From: Actinoallomurus sp040655075
GTDB lineage: Bacteria; Actinomycetota; Actinomycetes; Streptosporangiales; Streptosporangiaceae
Assembly (NCBI RefSeq): GCF_040655075.1
Contig: NZ_JBFAJC010000018.1
Span: 62,001 to 126,000, forward strand
Direction: 5' to 3'
Length of the DNA: 64,000 bases
The translations under genes and the position numbers were made by a program. Shown here piece after piece: positions 38,316-47,141 of this stretch. Under the pieces are notes generated by a model. The model did no database searches. It was not told the origin of the DNA and saw only the letters and a list, made by a program, of their open reading frames with translations. How positions within the stretch are numbered: position 1 is the first letter of the stretch; each line of letters opens with the position of its first letter.

Positions 38316-38549
38316 TCACTCCGGGTGAGTGGGCATGTTGCCGTTGCCGCGCCCTTCGGTGAAGACGTCGGTCTCCGGGTTCTTGGGCTGGCGGTTCATC
38401 AGGACGATCTGCAGGATGAACGACGCGCCGCCCACCGCCATGAAGATGACGCCCAGAGCGGGCAGGTCGATGCCGCTGATGTGCGCCTTGATGGCCCACT
38501 TAAAGATCGCACCGATGGTGATCAGGAAGATGCTGACGCCGAACCCCAC
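38316..38549 (-). CDS. DUF6458-type small membrane protein
   Basis: 77 residues with two membrane helices (GVSIFLITIGAIFKWAIK and ALGVIFMAVGGASFILQIV) separated by HISGIDL, and a polar C-terminus. This matches the small DUF6458 family of actinobacteria, of unknown function. ATG 38549 has no longer alternative. It lies alone, between the operon terminator and the XRE-TPR gene. Confidence 0.75.
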   Translation of the reverse strand: MGFGVSIFLITIGAIFKWAIKAHISGIDLPALGVIFMAVGGASFILQIVLMNRQPKNPETDVFTEGRGNGNMPTHPE

Positions 38550-38649
38550 CGTGCCTCCGACCCAGGCCGATCCGCCAAACCCAACTACGAGTAAACACCC
38601 GTGCGCTGCGACGCACCACCCTATCGACCCCGCCGATCAGCCGACGACC

Positions 38650-39894
38650 TCACGAGTACCGGGATCCGTACTCTTCGACGAGATCTCGGATCTCTGGGAG
38701 TTCTCGGAACGGGCGCAGACAGGTGAGGACAGTGTGGGAGCGCCGGGCGGTGCGTTCGCTCGGCATGTTCGCCGACAGCTCCAGCATGCGGCGAGTGGTA
38801 TGCGCGGCCTCTTCGGGCTCGTTCGCGTCCGCCAGGGCCACTGCGAGCCAGGACAGGTAGAGCGCGAGCTCCCGTGTATGGGTGCTGTCGTACCTGCCAA
38901 GAACCTCGGTCAGGATGGGCACCGCTCGCAATGGACGCCGCAGCTCCACGTAGACACGGGCTTCCATGATCCGAAGCTCGCTCTCGTCGACCCAGTAGAG
39001 ATACGCAGGCTCATCTTCAGAGCCGCCCCGGGCGAGGGCTTCAGACGCCTCCCCGAGTGCCCGGATCGCCGATGAGGTCTGATCGGTCTTCGCGTACGTC
39101 CAGGCGAGACGATCCCAAAAGAGCGCTTTCGCTCGAGGCGGCGCGTCATCACCTGCCTCGCCGAGTGCTGCGGAGGCGAGAACCGTCCCGGTCTCGCGGC
39201 TCCCCGCGTTGGTCTCGTGGTAGGCGAGAGAACCGACCAGATTGGCCGCCAAGGCGCGGTCACCGGCCTCACGTGCGGCGCTGATGCCCAGCCGATAGAC
39301 CTCCTGGGCATGCTGATCTCGCCCCGCGTCGCTGGCGATCCAACCGGTGATCTGCGCGAGTTCGCCGATGGCAGAGAGAAGTGACTGGCCGACTTTCTCT
39401 GTAAAGCCGGCCTCCCGGTGCAGGGTCAGCGCCATGTCGAGTTCACGCATGGCCAGGCCGATCAGATCTCCGCCGGCCAGTACGTCGTCGGCGAGACGTA
39501 GCCGATGAATTCGAGTGAACAGGTCGGCGACCGTGTCGCGGCCGATGCGTCGTCCGGCGGCGTCGCGGAATCGGCCGAACGGGGTGTCATCCTGCGCGGC
39601 CGATTCCGCTGCGATCTCCGTATCCGGGTGACGTCCTGCCGACCGATCGCTGCCACCGAGGTAGGCCCTGCGCTCTAGCTCATCTAATGACACTCCCAGA
39701 ACCTCGGCGAGGTACGGCAGCCAGAACCTCGGCGTACGTTCCCCTCGCTCGTACCGGCTGATCTCGTGCCGGGTGACCGTAGGGCATCCGGAGAGTTCGC
39801 AGAGGATCTCGGCGAGACGTCGCTGGCTCTTGCCCGCCTCTCGACGGAGGTGCGCTAGATATGCACCGAATTCTTCGCTATTGCCACTTCGCAT
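38650..39894 (-). CDS. XRE-type regulator with TPR-like C-terminal region
   Basis: 414 residues. Residues 5-75 form a helix-turn-helix (LRREAGKSQRRLAEILCELSG, then ISRYERGERTPRFWLPYLAEVL). The remaining 300 residues are alpha-helical TPR-like repeats (LSAIGELAQITGWIASDAGRD, LYLSWLAVALADANEPEEAA). Such proteins are common pleiotropic regulators in Streptomyces-type genomes. ATG 39894 follows AAAGGGAGG. Divergent from two small genes that are probably its partner targets. Ligand or partner unknown. Confidence 0.85.
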   Translation of the reverse strand: MRSGNSEEFGAYLAHLRREAGKSQRRLAEILCELSGCPTVTRHEISRYERGERTPRFWLPYLAEVLGVSLDELERRAYLGGSDRSAGRHPDTEIAAESAAQDDTPFGRFRDAAGRRIGRDTVADLFTRIHRLRLADDVLAGGDLIGLAMRELDMALTLHREAGFTEKVGQSLLSAIGELAQITGWIASDAGRDQHAQEVYRLGISAAREAGDRALAANLVGSLAYHETNAGSRETGTVLASAALGEAGDDAPPRAKALFWDRLAWTYAKTDQTSSAIRALGEASEALARGGSEDEPAYLYWVDESELRIMEARVYVELRRPLRAVPILTEVLGRYDSTHTRELALYLSWLAVALADANEPEEAAHTTRRMLELSANMPSERTARRSHTVLTCLRPFRELPEIRDLVEEYGSRYS

Positions 39895-40040
39895 CGATCC
39901 TCCCTTTTCGCAAAACGCCCACCGGTCCCCTCTATGGCCCCCTCTCGGGCTCCCCTTCACGCCGCGAGATCGAGGTGTTATAGGGACCGATAGCGACGCA
40001 TCTAAAACGAATCGTAGAGCGTTAGCGGGAGGAAGTCTCC

Positions 40041-40421
40041 ATGACCGCTGCACCGGCAGATCCATCTCGAGGGGCCGCCCGCCAAGAGCGGGCGATCAGG
40101 ACGCACCTAGACGAGCTCCGAGCGGCTCTGACGGGTCGCGGTCTGACGGTGCGGGTCGGGACGAGCGCGCTGATGGCCTGGAATCCCGCTGCGTCGGCGA
40201 CCGGCGACCCGCGCGGGCAGGCGATGAACCCCGGCCTGTCGCAGTACGTCGCGATCGCATCAGACGACGGATCGCTCAACTGGTACTGGTGCTGGACCGG
40301 CCCTGCCCGCGACGCGCCGCTGGAGAGCGAGTACATGTGCCCGGCTGAGGAGATCGATCGGGCCGCCGACCTGATCGCCCGGGTCCTGCACGTCGAGGAC
40401 ACTGACAAGGATCGGCCGTGA
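40041..40421 (+). CDS. small protein of unknown function beside an XRE-TPR regulator
   Basis: 126 residues, soluble, without signal peptide. Features: LDELRAALTGRGLTVRVGT, LMAWNPAAS, QYVAIASDDGSLNWYWCWTGP (two Trp and a Cys) and a C-terminal helix EIDRAADLIARVLHV. Unidentified. ATG 40041 follows GGGAGGAAG. It is divergent from the XRE-TPR gene and coupled by a GTGA overlap to the next small gene, so the three may form one regulatory unit. Confidence 0.6.
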   Translation: MTAAPADPSRGAARQERAIRTHLDELRAALTGRGLTVRVGTSALMAWNPAASATGDPRGQAMNPGLSQYVAIASDDGSLNWYWCWTGPARDAPLESEYMCPAEEIDRAADLIARVLHVEDTDKDRP

Positions 40422-40690
40422 CCGGCCCGTGGGTCGCCGGAGCGGCGGTGCCGTCGCCACGGCCGCGATCCGAGTTGTCCGATACGCGGGTCGATCAGCC
40501 ATTAGCCCGCTCGTACGAGGTGGACGCGACGATGTGGCTCGCGCGGTTGCGGGCCGAGTTCCCCCGCTGGGGCTTCCTCTTCGATCCGTGGAGATGGATC
40601 TGGATAGCCGTACGGGGACGGCACCAGATTGAGGTCGCGCGGACGGCGATCGAACTGCGCGACGTTCTCCACGGCCGACATCCCCGTTGA
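40418..40690 (+). CDS. small protein of unknown function, coupled to the preceding gene
   Basis: 90 residues with ATMWLARLRAEFPRWGFLFDPWRWIWIAVRGRHQ, a Trp-rich central segment, and a C-terminal helix ARTAIELRDVLHG. The tryptophan-rich part is similar in style to the partner's SLNWYWCWTG. GTG 40418 lies in the previous stop (GTGA). Unrecognised family; existence as a gene rests on the coupling and reading frame. Confidence 0.55.
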   Translation: MTGPWVAGAAVPSPRPRSELSDTRVDQPLARSYEVDATMWLARLRAEFPRWGFLFDPWRWIWIAVRGRHQIEVARTAIELRDVLHGRHPR

Positions 40691-40806
40691 GCACCGTGAT
40701 GGTCACGTACCGAAAGCTCGGTAATGCGGTCGTCTGACGTGTTCCATGCGGCGATTGTCCGGTTTGGCCTCGCTGATACCGAGTCTTTCGTACCGCCCCG
40801 GAGCGG

Positions 40807-40843
40807 CGAGGTCCCGCCGCTGCGGGCAGGCGGCGGGACCTCG
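40807..40843. terminator. bidirectional hairpin terminator
   Basis: 14-bp perfect stem (40807-40820 / 40830-40843) before the fadE5 stop on the minus strand and after the small gene pair on the plus strand. Confidence 0.8.
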
Positions 40844-40868
40844 GTGAGCACTTGTCAGGTGGTCTGGG

Positions 40869-42701
40869 TCAGAAGGCCTCTTCGGGGAGGTCCATCAGGT
40901 CGCCCGTGGTGGCCTCGGTGATGGCGCGCTCGGCGGCGATCTTCGGCAGTTGGGTCGCGCAGAAGAACTGCGCGGCGGCGATCTTGCCGGTGTAGAAGGC
41001 GCGGTCGGCGTCGGAGACCTCGCCGCCCAGCCTGGCCAGCGCGATCTCGGCCTGGCGGCAGAGCAGCCAGGCGATGACGACGTCGCCGAGGGCCATGAGG
41101 AGGCGGGTCGTGTTGAGGCCGGCCTTGTAGATCTCCTCCGGACGCTCCATGGAGCCGAGCGCCCAGCCGATCATCGGGTTGAGGATGCCCTGGGCGTCTT
41201 CGAGGGCCTTGCCGAGCAGGGCCCGCTCGTTCTTGAGCCGGCCGTTGCCCGCGTCGCTCTCGACGAACTCCTTGATCTGCCCGGCGAGGTGCTGCAGCGC
41301 CTCGCCGTTGTCCCGAAGGATCTTGCGGAAGAAGAAGTCCATGCCCTGGATCGCCGTGGTGCCCTCGTACAGCGAGTCGATCTTGGCGTCCCGGATGTAC
41401 TGCTCGATCGGGTAGTCCTGGAGGAAGCCGGAGCCACCGAGGGTCTGCAGCGACTGGGTCAGCACCTCGTACGCCCGCTCGGAACCGACGCCCTTGACGA
41501 TGGGCAGGAGCAGGTCGTTGACCTTCTCGGCGAGCTCGTCCGGCTCTCCGGCGGCCTCGGCCAGCTGGACCTTGTCCTGGTAGCTGGCGGTGTAGAGGAC
41601 GAGCGCCCGCATGCCTTCGGCGTAGGCCTTCTGCAACATGAGGAGGCGGCGTACGTCGGGGTGGTGGGTGATGGTGACGCGCGGGGCTGCCTTGTCGGCC
41701 GTCTTGGTGAGGTCCGCGCCCTGCACGCGCTCCTTGGCGTACTCCAGCGCGTTGAGGTAGCCGGTGGACAGCGTCGAGATCGCCTTCGTGCCGACCATCA
41801 TGCGGGCCTGCTCGATGATCATGAACATCTGCTTGATGCCCTCGTGGACGTCGCCCACGAGGTAGCCGACGGCCGGGTGCTTCTCGCCGAAGGTGAGCTC
41901 GCAGGTCGTGGAGACCTTCAGGCCCATCTTCTTCTCGACGTTGGTGACGTAGGCGCCGTTGCGCTCGTGGAGTTCACCGGTCTCGGTGTCGACGAGGTAC
42001 TTCGGCACGATGAACATCGACAGGCCCTTGGTGCCGGGTCCGGCGCCCTCGGGGCGGGCCAGCACGTAGTGCAGGATGTTGTCGGCCATGTCGTGCTCGG
42101 CGCTGGTGATGAAGCGCTTGACGCCCTCGATGTGCCAGGTGCCGTCGGGCTGCTGGATCGCCTTCGTACGGCCGGCGCCGACGTCGGAGCCCGCGTCGGG
42201 CTCGGTCAGCACCATGGTGGAGCCCCAGTGCTTCTCGATCGCGATCTGGGCGAGCTTCTTCTGCTCTGGGGTGCCGATCTTCCACAGGAGCCAGGCGAAG
42301 CTCGGGCCGCTGGAGAACATCCAGATGGCCGGGTTCGCGCCGAGGATGAGCTCGGCGACGGCCCAGTGCAGGCTGCGCGGAGCGTTCATGCCGCCGAGGT
42401 CGGTCGGCAGCTCCAGGCGCCACCACTCGGCGTCGTTGAAGTAGGCCCGGAAGGACTTCTTGAAGCTCTCCGGCATCGTGACCGCGTTGGTCTCGGGGTC
42501 GAACACGGGCGGGTGGCGGTCGGCGTCCTCGAACGACTCCGCGAGCACCCCGATGGCGAGGCGGTTGACCTCGTCCAGGACGCTGCGCGCGGTGGCCTCG
42601 TCGACCTCGCCGAACGGTCCGGTTCCCAGGATCTCCTGACGGCCGAGGACCTCGAAGAGGTTGAACTCGATGTCACGCAGGTTGCTCTTGTAGTGGCCCA
42701 T
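40869..42701 (-). CDS. fadE5: acyl-CoA dehydrogenase of the FadE5 type
   Basis: 610-residue flavin acyl-CoA dehydrogenase, much longer than the 380-residue standard type. The GHYKSNLRDIEFNLFEVLG N-terminus and the C-terminal 150-residue extension match mycobacterial FadE5. Catalytic-domain motifs: WGSTMVLTEPDAGSDVG, GVKRFITSAEHD, and LGGSGFLQDYPIEQYIRDAKI with the catalytic base loop YEGTTAIQ. It starts fatty acid beta-oxidation by oxidising acyl-CoA. ATG 42701 is used; the track-adjacent GTG 42707 would add two residues. An inverted repeat that could be an operator lies upstream. Confidence 0.9.
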   Translation of the reverse strand: MGHYKSNLRDIEFNLFEVLGRQEILGTGPFGEVDEATARSVLDEVNRLAIGVLAESFEDADRHPPVFDPETNAVTMPESFKKSFRAYFNDAEWWRLELPTDLGGMNAPRSLHWAVAELILGANPAIWMFSSGPSFAWLLWKIGTPEQKKLAQIAIEKHWGSTMVLTEPDAGSDVGAGRTKAIQQPDGTWHIEGVKRFITSAEHDMADNILHYVLARPEGAGPGTKGLSMFIVPKYLVDTETGELHERNGAYVTNVEKKMGLKVSTTCELTFGEKHPAVGYLVGDVHEGIKQMFMIIEQARMMVGTKAISTLSTGYLNALEYAKERVQGADLTKTADKAAPRVTITHHPDVRRLLMLQKAYAEGMRALVLYTASYQDKVQLAEAAGEPDELAEKVNDLLLPIVKGVGSERAYEVLTQSLQTLGGSGFLQDYPIEQYIRDAKIDSLYEGTTAIQGMDFFFRKILRDNGEALQHLAGQIKEFVESDAGNGRLKNERALLGKALEDAQGILNPMIGWALGSMERPEEIYKAGLNTTRLLMALGDVVIAWLLCRQAEIALARLGGEVSDADRAFYTGKIAAAQFFCATQLPKIAAERAITEATTGDLMDLPEEAF

Positions 42702-42745
42702 GAACACCCCGTTGCTCTCGGGCGGGCGGGTCGCACCCGATTACG

Positions 42746-42781
42746 TACCAGTCAGTAACACGATGATGTTACCCGCCAGTA
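42746..42781. promoter_or_regulatory. possible operator upstream of fadE5
   Basis: Imperfect inverted repeat: TACCAGTCAGTAAC (42746-42759) and, on the other strand, TACTGGCGGGTAAC (42781-42768), agreeing at 9 of 14 positions, with an 8-bp spacer. It sits 45 bp from the fadE5 start and could bind a TetR-type fatty-acid regulator. Confidence 0.4.
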
Positions 42782-42849
42782 GCCGGACAGACAAACTCTG
42801 TCCCGAAAAATGGTCGTTTCTATAGGAACGGGCGGTAGCAACTGCGGGA

Positions 42850-42925
42850 TGTCTCCAAGTGACGGCGGCTCGGAGACACCCGGGTGATCGTCGGACCAGG
42901 ACAGCGGCACCATCCGCCGTGGTCC
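42850..42925 (+). promoter_or_regulatory. structured 5' leader of the APC permease gene
   Basis: Two possible hairpins lie before the permease: TGTCTCC/GGAGACA (42850-42856 with 42872-42878) and GGACCA/TGGTCC (42893-42898 with 42920-42925), the latter containing an inner GCGG/CCGC stem. They could form a leader control element; no known riboswitch consensus was matched. Confidence 0.35.
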
Positions 42926-42964
42926 CGCCCCCTCCGCGACCTCACGGGCCGGAAGGAGAAGGCC

Positions 42965-44623
42965 ATGGTCACGGAAGCGCACGCCGGCAAGCTCCGGCGC
43001 GAGGTCGGCCTCATCGGCCTGACGTTCTTCTCTCTCGGCTCCATCATCGGATCCGGCTGGCTCTTCGGCGCGATGAACGCCGCCAAGCACGCCGGACCGG
43101 CCGCAGTGCTCGCCTGGCCGCTGGCCGGCGTCATGCTGCTGACGCTCGCGCTCATCCACGCCGAGCTCGGCGGCATGTACCCGATGGCGGGTGCGACCGT
43201 ACGGTTCTCGCACTACGCCTTCGGCGGCTTCGGCGGCTTCACCATCGGCTGGGCGAGCTGGATCTACTCGATGGCCATCGCGCCGATCGAGGTACAGGCG
43301 TCGCTGACGTACGCCTCCGCCATCGAGCCCCTGCACTGGCTCACCCACAAGGTGCACGGCACGGCGGTCGTCACCTTCCCGGCCGGATACATCGTCGCCG
43401 CCCTGCTGATGCTGCTGTTCACGATCATCAACGCGTTCGGGGTCAAGGTCTTCGCGACGGCGAACACCTACTCCGTCTGGTGGAAGATCGCCATCCCGCT
43501 GCTCACCGTCGTCACCTTCCTCTTCTTCCTCCACCCGGAGAACTTCACCGCGCAGGGCGGCTTCTTCCCGAGCTCGACCAACGGCATCAAGGGCATGTTC
43601 CTCGCCCTGCCGCTGGGAGTGATCTTCGCCGAGCTCGGCTTCGAGTCGGCCGTCGAGATGGCCGGTGAGGCGCGCAATCCGCGCCGTGACGTGTGGCGCG
43701 CCGTCATCTACTCGACGCTCATCGGCATCGCCATCTACACGCTGCTGCAGGTGGCATTCCTCGGCGCGCTCCAGCCCGGGGACATCGCGCACGGCTGGCC
43801 GAATCTCAGCTTCACCCACGACATCGGCCCGTACGCGGGTCTGGCCACCGTGCTCGGCCTGACCTGGCTCGTCGTCCTGCTGTACGCCGACGCGTTCATC
43901 TCACCGACCGGCACCGGGCTCATCTACACCGGCACCCAGGCACGTCTGCTGTACGGCATGGGCCGCGAGCGGTACATCCCCGACCGGTTCGCTTTCGTGA
44001 ACACCCGCGGCGTGCCCATCTACGGCATCATCTTCGGCTGGATCATGGGGGTGATCCTGTTCCTGCCGTTCCCGGGCTGGGAGACGCTGGTCTCGTTCAT
44101 CACCTCGGCGGCCGTGCTGATGTACACGGCGACTCCGCTGGCCATGGCGCACCTGCGCCGGGCCGATCCGCACCGGGACCGGCCGTTCCGGCTGCCGTGC
44201 GCGTCGTTCCTGAACCCGCTCGGCTTCGTCTTCGCCACGCTGCTGCTCTACTGGGCGAGCTGGCAGACGGTGTGGCGGCTGCTCGCCGCCGTGGTCGCCG
44301 GCTTCGTGCTGCTGACCATCTCGTACTACAGCCGGCCGGCGGCGGAACGGCCCAACCTGGAGATGCGGCACTCGGTCTGGATCTGGCCGTACCTCGTCGG
44401 CATGGGGATCATCTCCTACTACGGGGCGTTCCCGGGCGAGGGCGGGCTGTTCAGGTCGCACGAGGTGCTGCCCTTCGGATGGGACTTCCTGGTCGTCGCG
44501 GCCTTCGCGCTGGTGATCTACTACTTCGCGCTGGTGACGGCCCTGCCGTACGAGCGTGTCCAGGAGCACGTCGCGAGGGACGACTTCGAGCTCGCGGTGG
44601 AACCGGCCGCGCGTGCGGCGTGA
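42965..44623 (+). CDS. APC-superfamily amino acid permease
   Basis: 552 residues, about twelve transmembrane helices. Helix 1 has the substrate-binding SLGSIIGSGWLFGA; GGMYPMAGATVRFSHYAFG and MAGEARNPRRDVWRAVIYS are characteristic of APC permeases. A C-terminal pair of helices (WDFLVVAAFALVIYYFALV) precedes a charged tail. Likely imports an amino acid or amine across the membrane. ATG 42965 follows GGAAGGAG. It stands alone, divergent from fadE5. Confidence 0.9.
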   Translation: MVTEAHAGKLRREVGLIGLTFFSLGSIIGSGWLFGAMNAAKHAGPAAVLAWPLAGVMLLTLALIHAELGGMYPMAGATVRFSHYAFGGFGGFTIGWASWIYSMAIAPIEVQASLTYASAIEPLHWLTHKVHGTAVVTFPAGYIVAALLMLLFTIINAFGVKVFATANTYSVWWKIAIPLLTVVTFLFFLHPENFTAQGGFFPSSTNGIKGMFLALPLGVIFAELGFESAVEMAGEARNPRRDVWRAVIYSTLIGIAIYTLLQVAFLGALQPGDIAHGWPNLSFTHDIGPYAGLATVLGLTWLVVLLYADAFISPTGTGLIYTGTQARLLYGMGRERYIPDRFAFVNTRGVPIYGIIFGWIMGVILFLPFPGWETLVSFITSAAVLMYTATPLAMAHLRRADPHRDRPFRLPCASFLNPLGFVFATLLLYWASWQTVWRLLAAVVAGFVLLTISYYSRPAAERPNLEMRHSVWIWPYLVGMGIISYYGAFPGEGGLFRSHEVLPFGWDFLVVAAFALVIYYFALVTALPYERVQEHVARDDFELAVEPAARAA

Positions 44624-44923
44624 CGGCCCGGCGGCGTCGCGTGATTTGAAGTGGCGGGCGCGATCCGTTGATGATCTTATGCCCGGGTGTTCATGATGAC
44701 CTTCCTGCGGGAGTTCCAGTATGGCCCGACGGCGACGACGAACCCGACCGGGCCTGGCTCGTCCAAGAGGCGCTCGAGGACTGACCGCGCAGCGCGGGAC
44801 ATCGAGATCGCAGCACAGCGCCGCGTCCGGCGGGGCCATGTCCCCGACACCAGCGGAGCCATGTCGCGACATACGTAACATTCGCCGCAAAGTGGTGATC
44901 AGAAACGCCTACGATGACGGTCT
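44624..44923. other. intergenic region with a possible 37-codon ORF
   Basis: 300 bp between the permease and the third solenoid gene. Plus-strand 44671-44784 encodes a 37-residue ORF ending PDRAWLVQEALED, without a clear ribosome site, possibly a gene fragment. Other frames are open but show codon patterns no better than chance. A possible -10 TACGAT (44910) lies at the right end. Confidence 0.35.
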
Positions 44924-46411
44924 GTGCCCGATTCCCTCGCTTCCGTCGCCGCCTGGCTCGGCGGGCGGCGTCCCCGCCTGACCAGAGCCGAACAGCGACT
45001 CTGGGACGCCTACCCGACAGGGACACTCGTCTCGCTGGGTGACGAACGGCCACCGACCAGCGGCTCCCCGGGCCGTACGATCCGGGCCGAGGTGATCTCC
45101 GCGCTTCTCCTGGGAGCGTGCGAGCCGAAGCCGGGGCACGTGCCCGCCGTACGCCTCCGCGGGGCACGGATCAACGGGATGTTGAACGTCTCCGGCGGAG
45201 AGGTCGGCTGCGAACTCCGGCTGGAACGCTGCCTCCTGGAGAAGGCGCCGGACTTCTCCAACGCGCGTGCCCGGCAGATGCGCCTCAACGCCTGCCGCCT
45301 GCCCGGCTTCGACGGCGGCGGGCTGCAGACGGAGGGCTATCTGAGCCTGTCCGAGTCGCTCATCGAGGGCGAAGTGCGGCTGATGCGCGCGTCTCTGTCC
45401 GGCGGCTTCCGCATGAACGACGTGCGGCTGAGCAACCCCGGCGGCCATGCCCTGTCCGCCGGCGGTCTCACGGTCGACGCGGGCGCGTTCATCCGCAACT
45501 CCGACATCACCGGCGGAATGCGTCTCACCGGCGCCCGCATGACCGGTGGATTCTTCCTGTACGGGACGACCCTGCGCGACCAGGACTGTGTCCTCGACGG
45601 CGACAACATGATCGTCCAGGACCGCATGGAGTGCAGCGCGGGCTTCACCGCCGAGGGCCCGGTACGCCTGCGCGGCGCGCGGATCGACGGCACGCTCTCG
45701 TTCGACCAGGGCGCGCTCCGCGCGCCCGACCGGCGTGCGCTTCACCTCAGCCACGCCAACGTCAAGGAACTGATCCTCATCCCCCGCGAGCCGATCCAGG
45801 GAGAGGTCACGCTCGGGTACTCGCGCATCGACGTGATCCTGGACCGGCCCGACGTCTGGCCGGAGCGACTGCGGCTCAACGGACTCGTGTACGAGACGCT
45901 GCGCGGCGAACCCGAGGAGGGCCAGCGGCTCGACTGGATCTCCCGCGACCCGCACGGGTTCCGCCCGCAGCCGTACGAACAGCTCGCCTCCTGGCTGCGC
46001 CGGATCGGCCGGGACGACCTCGCCCGCAAGTGCCAGCTGGCCAAGCAGCGGGCCCGGCGACGGCAGCTCGGCCGGATCAGCCGGGCCTGGAGCGTCCTGC
46101 TCGACTGGACGGTCGGGTACGGCTACCGGCCCTGGATCGCCGCGGTGTGGCTGATCGTGCTCGTCGCCGTCGGCACCGTGGTCTTCAGCGTCGACCACCC
46201 GCGTACGATCAAGCAGCCGGACGAGCGGCCGCACTTTCACGCGCTGATCTACACCCTCGACCTGATGCTGCCCATCGAGACGTTCGGGCAGCGCAGCGCG
46301 TGGGACCCGATCGGCTGGTCCCGCTGGCTGGCCTGGACCCTCACCGGCACCGGCTGGATCCTGGCCACCGCCCTGATCTCCGGCGTCGCCCGGGTACTGC
46401 GCCCCTCCTGA
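44924..46411 (+). CDS. beta-solenoid protein with C-terminal two-helix membrane module (paralogue C)
   Basis: 495 residues, the shortest of three paralogues. Head RAEQRLWDAYPTGTLVSL and IRAEVISALLLGA; solenoid repeats 65-315 (GARINGMLNVSGGEVG, VRLRGARIDGTLSFDQGA); linker YEQLASWLRRIGRDDLARK; then LLDWTVGYGYRPWIAAVWL, HFHALIYTLDLMLPIETFGQ, and a final helix GVARVLRPS. It differs from A and B in an FH rather than FN before the loop. GTG 44924 is about nine bases after TACGAT, so the mRNA may be leaderless. Role unknown. Confidence 0.75.
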   Translation: MPDSLASVAAWLGGRRPRLTRAEQRLWDAYPTGTLVSLGDERPPTSGSPGRTIRAEVISALLLGACEPKPGHVPAVRLRGARINGMLNVSGGEVGCELRLERCLLEKAPDFSNARARQMRLNACRLPGFDGGGLQTEGYLSLSESLIEGEVRLMRASLSGGFRMNDVRLSNPGGHALSAGGLTVDAGAFIRNSDITGGMRLTGARMTGGFFLYGTTLRDQDCVLDGDNMIVQDRMECSAGFTAEGPVRLRGARIDGTLSFDQGALRAPDRRALHLSHANVKELILIPREPIQGEVTLGYSRIDVILDRPDVWPERLRLNGLVYETLRGEPEEGQRLDWISRDPHGFRPQPYEQLASWLRRIGRDDLARKCQLAKQRARRRQLGRISRAWSVLLDWTVGYGYRPWIAAVWLIVLVAVGTVVFSVDHPRTIKQPDERPHFHALIYTLDLMLPIETFGQRSAWDPIGWSRWLAWTLTGTGWILATALISGVARVLRPS

Positions 46412-46433
46412 TGGCGGCGGTCGCCGAGCGAGC

Positions 46434-47006
46434 TCACGTCGGCGCGCCCAGTTCGCGCAATTCGACGGTCGTCAGTGTCACGCCTGGTGCGGCGAGGACG
46501 ACGTGCACGGTCTTGGCGCGTTCGGCATAGGTCACCCAACGCACGGTGACGAGTTGGTCGACGATGGAAAGCCCACGCCCGTTCTCGATCAACTGCCCGC
46601 CGGCGTTCGAGGCGGGCAGGGGCCGGTGGTCGGGGTCGGTGACCGCGATGCGGACCCAACGATCACAGGCCGCCACCTCGAGACGCAGCGGCCATGCGTC
46701 GTCCGGCCAGCCGCCCAGCGCGGCGGTGGCGACGATGGCGTTGGTGACGATCTCGCTGGTGACCAGACCGACTTCGTAGGCGTCGAATGACAACCCGAAG
46801 ACGCTGGCGACGGCGAACTCACGGGCCTTGGCGGCGTACTCCGGCCGAGCGCGAAGCGCCACCCAGGACGGTCGGTACGTGCGCGTGGTCGCGGACCGGA
46901 CGCGCGTCTCGATGGGGGATTCTGTGCGACCGGCGATGGCCGCAGGGTCGGGTGTCACAGGGAAATCACTCCCCGCAGGGGATGGAGCGTGATGCTGCAA
47001 TGACAT
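46434..47006 (-). CDS. ATP-binding anti-sigma-like (HATPase) regulatory protein
   Basis: 190 residues. After a 50-residue N-terminal tail come the HATPase_c_2 boxes: N box VGLVTSEIVTNAIVATAAL (Glu/Asn), G1 AVTDPDHRPL, and G2 NGRGLSIVDQLV. The G1 box has DPDHRP rather than the usual DxGxG, a weak match. Such lone HATPase proteins beside an XRE/DUF397 pair are common in Streptomyces-type genomes. ATG 47006 with GAGAG five bases upstream; ATG 47009 and GTG 47012 are alternatives. Divergent from the XRE gene. Confidence 0.8.
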   Translation of the reverse strand: MSLQHHAPSPAGSDFPVTPDPAAIAGRTESPIETRVRSATTRTYRPSWVALRARPEYAAKAREFAVASVFGLSFDAYEVGLVTSEIVTNAIVATAALGGWPDDAWPLRLEVAACDRWVRIAVTDPDHRPLPASNAGGQLIENGRGLSIVDQLVTVRWVTYAERAKTVHVVLAAPGVTLTTVELRELGAPT

Positions 47007-47141
47007 CATCACTCTCTGTATCTGATTGGATACAGAGGATGCTGCTCTGGCTCAGAGCATGAACGCAATGACTTCGAGCATGGCTGACCACATTCGGTCA
47101 TCGATTGATTGCCCTGAGTCATTATCAAGAGACTTGGCTTC

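Noticed and set aside
42840..42960. ykkC/guanidine or ydaO riboswitch before the APC permease
   Set aside because: A short CTGGTCCGA-like string occurs only on the opposite strand and the rest of either consensus is missing.
44721..44981. Arg-rich plus-strand frame beginning MARRRRRTRP
   Set aside because: No ribosome site and it runs into the start of the third solenoid gene; probably chance in GC-rich DNA.
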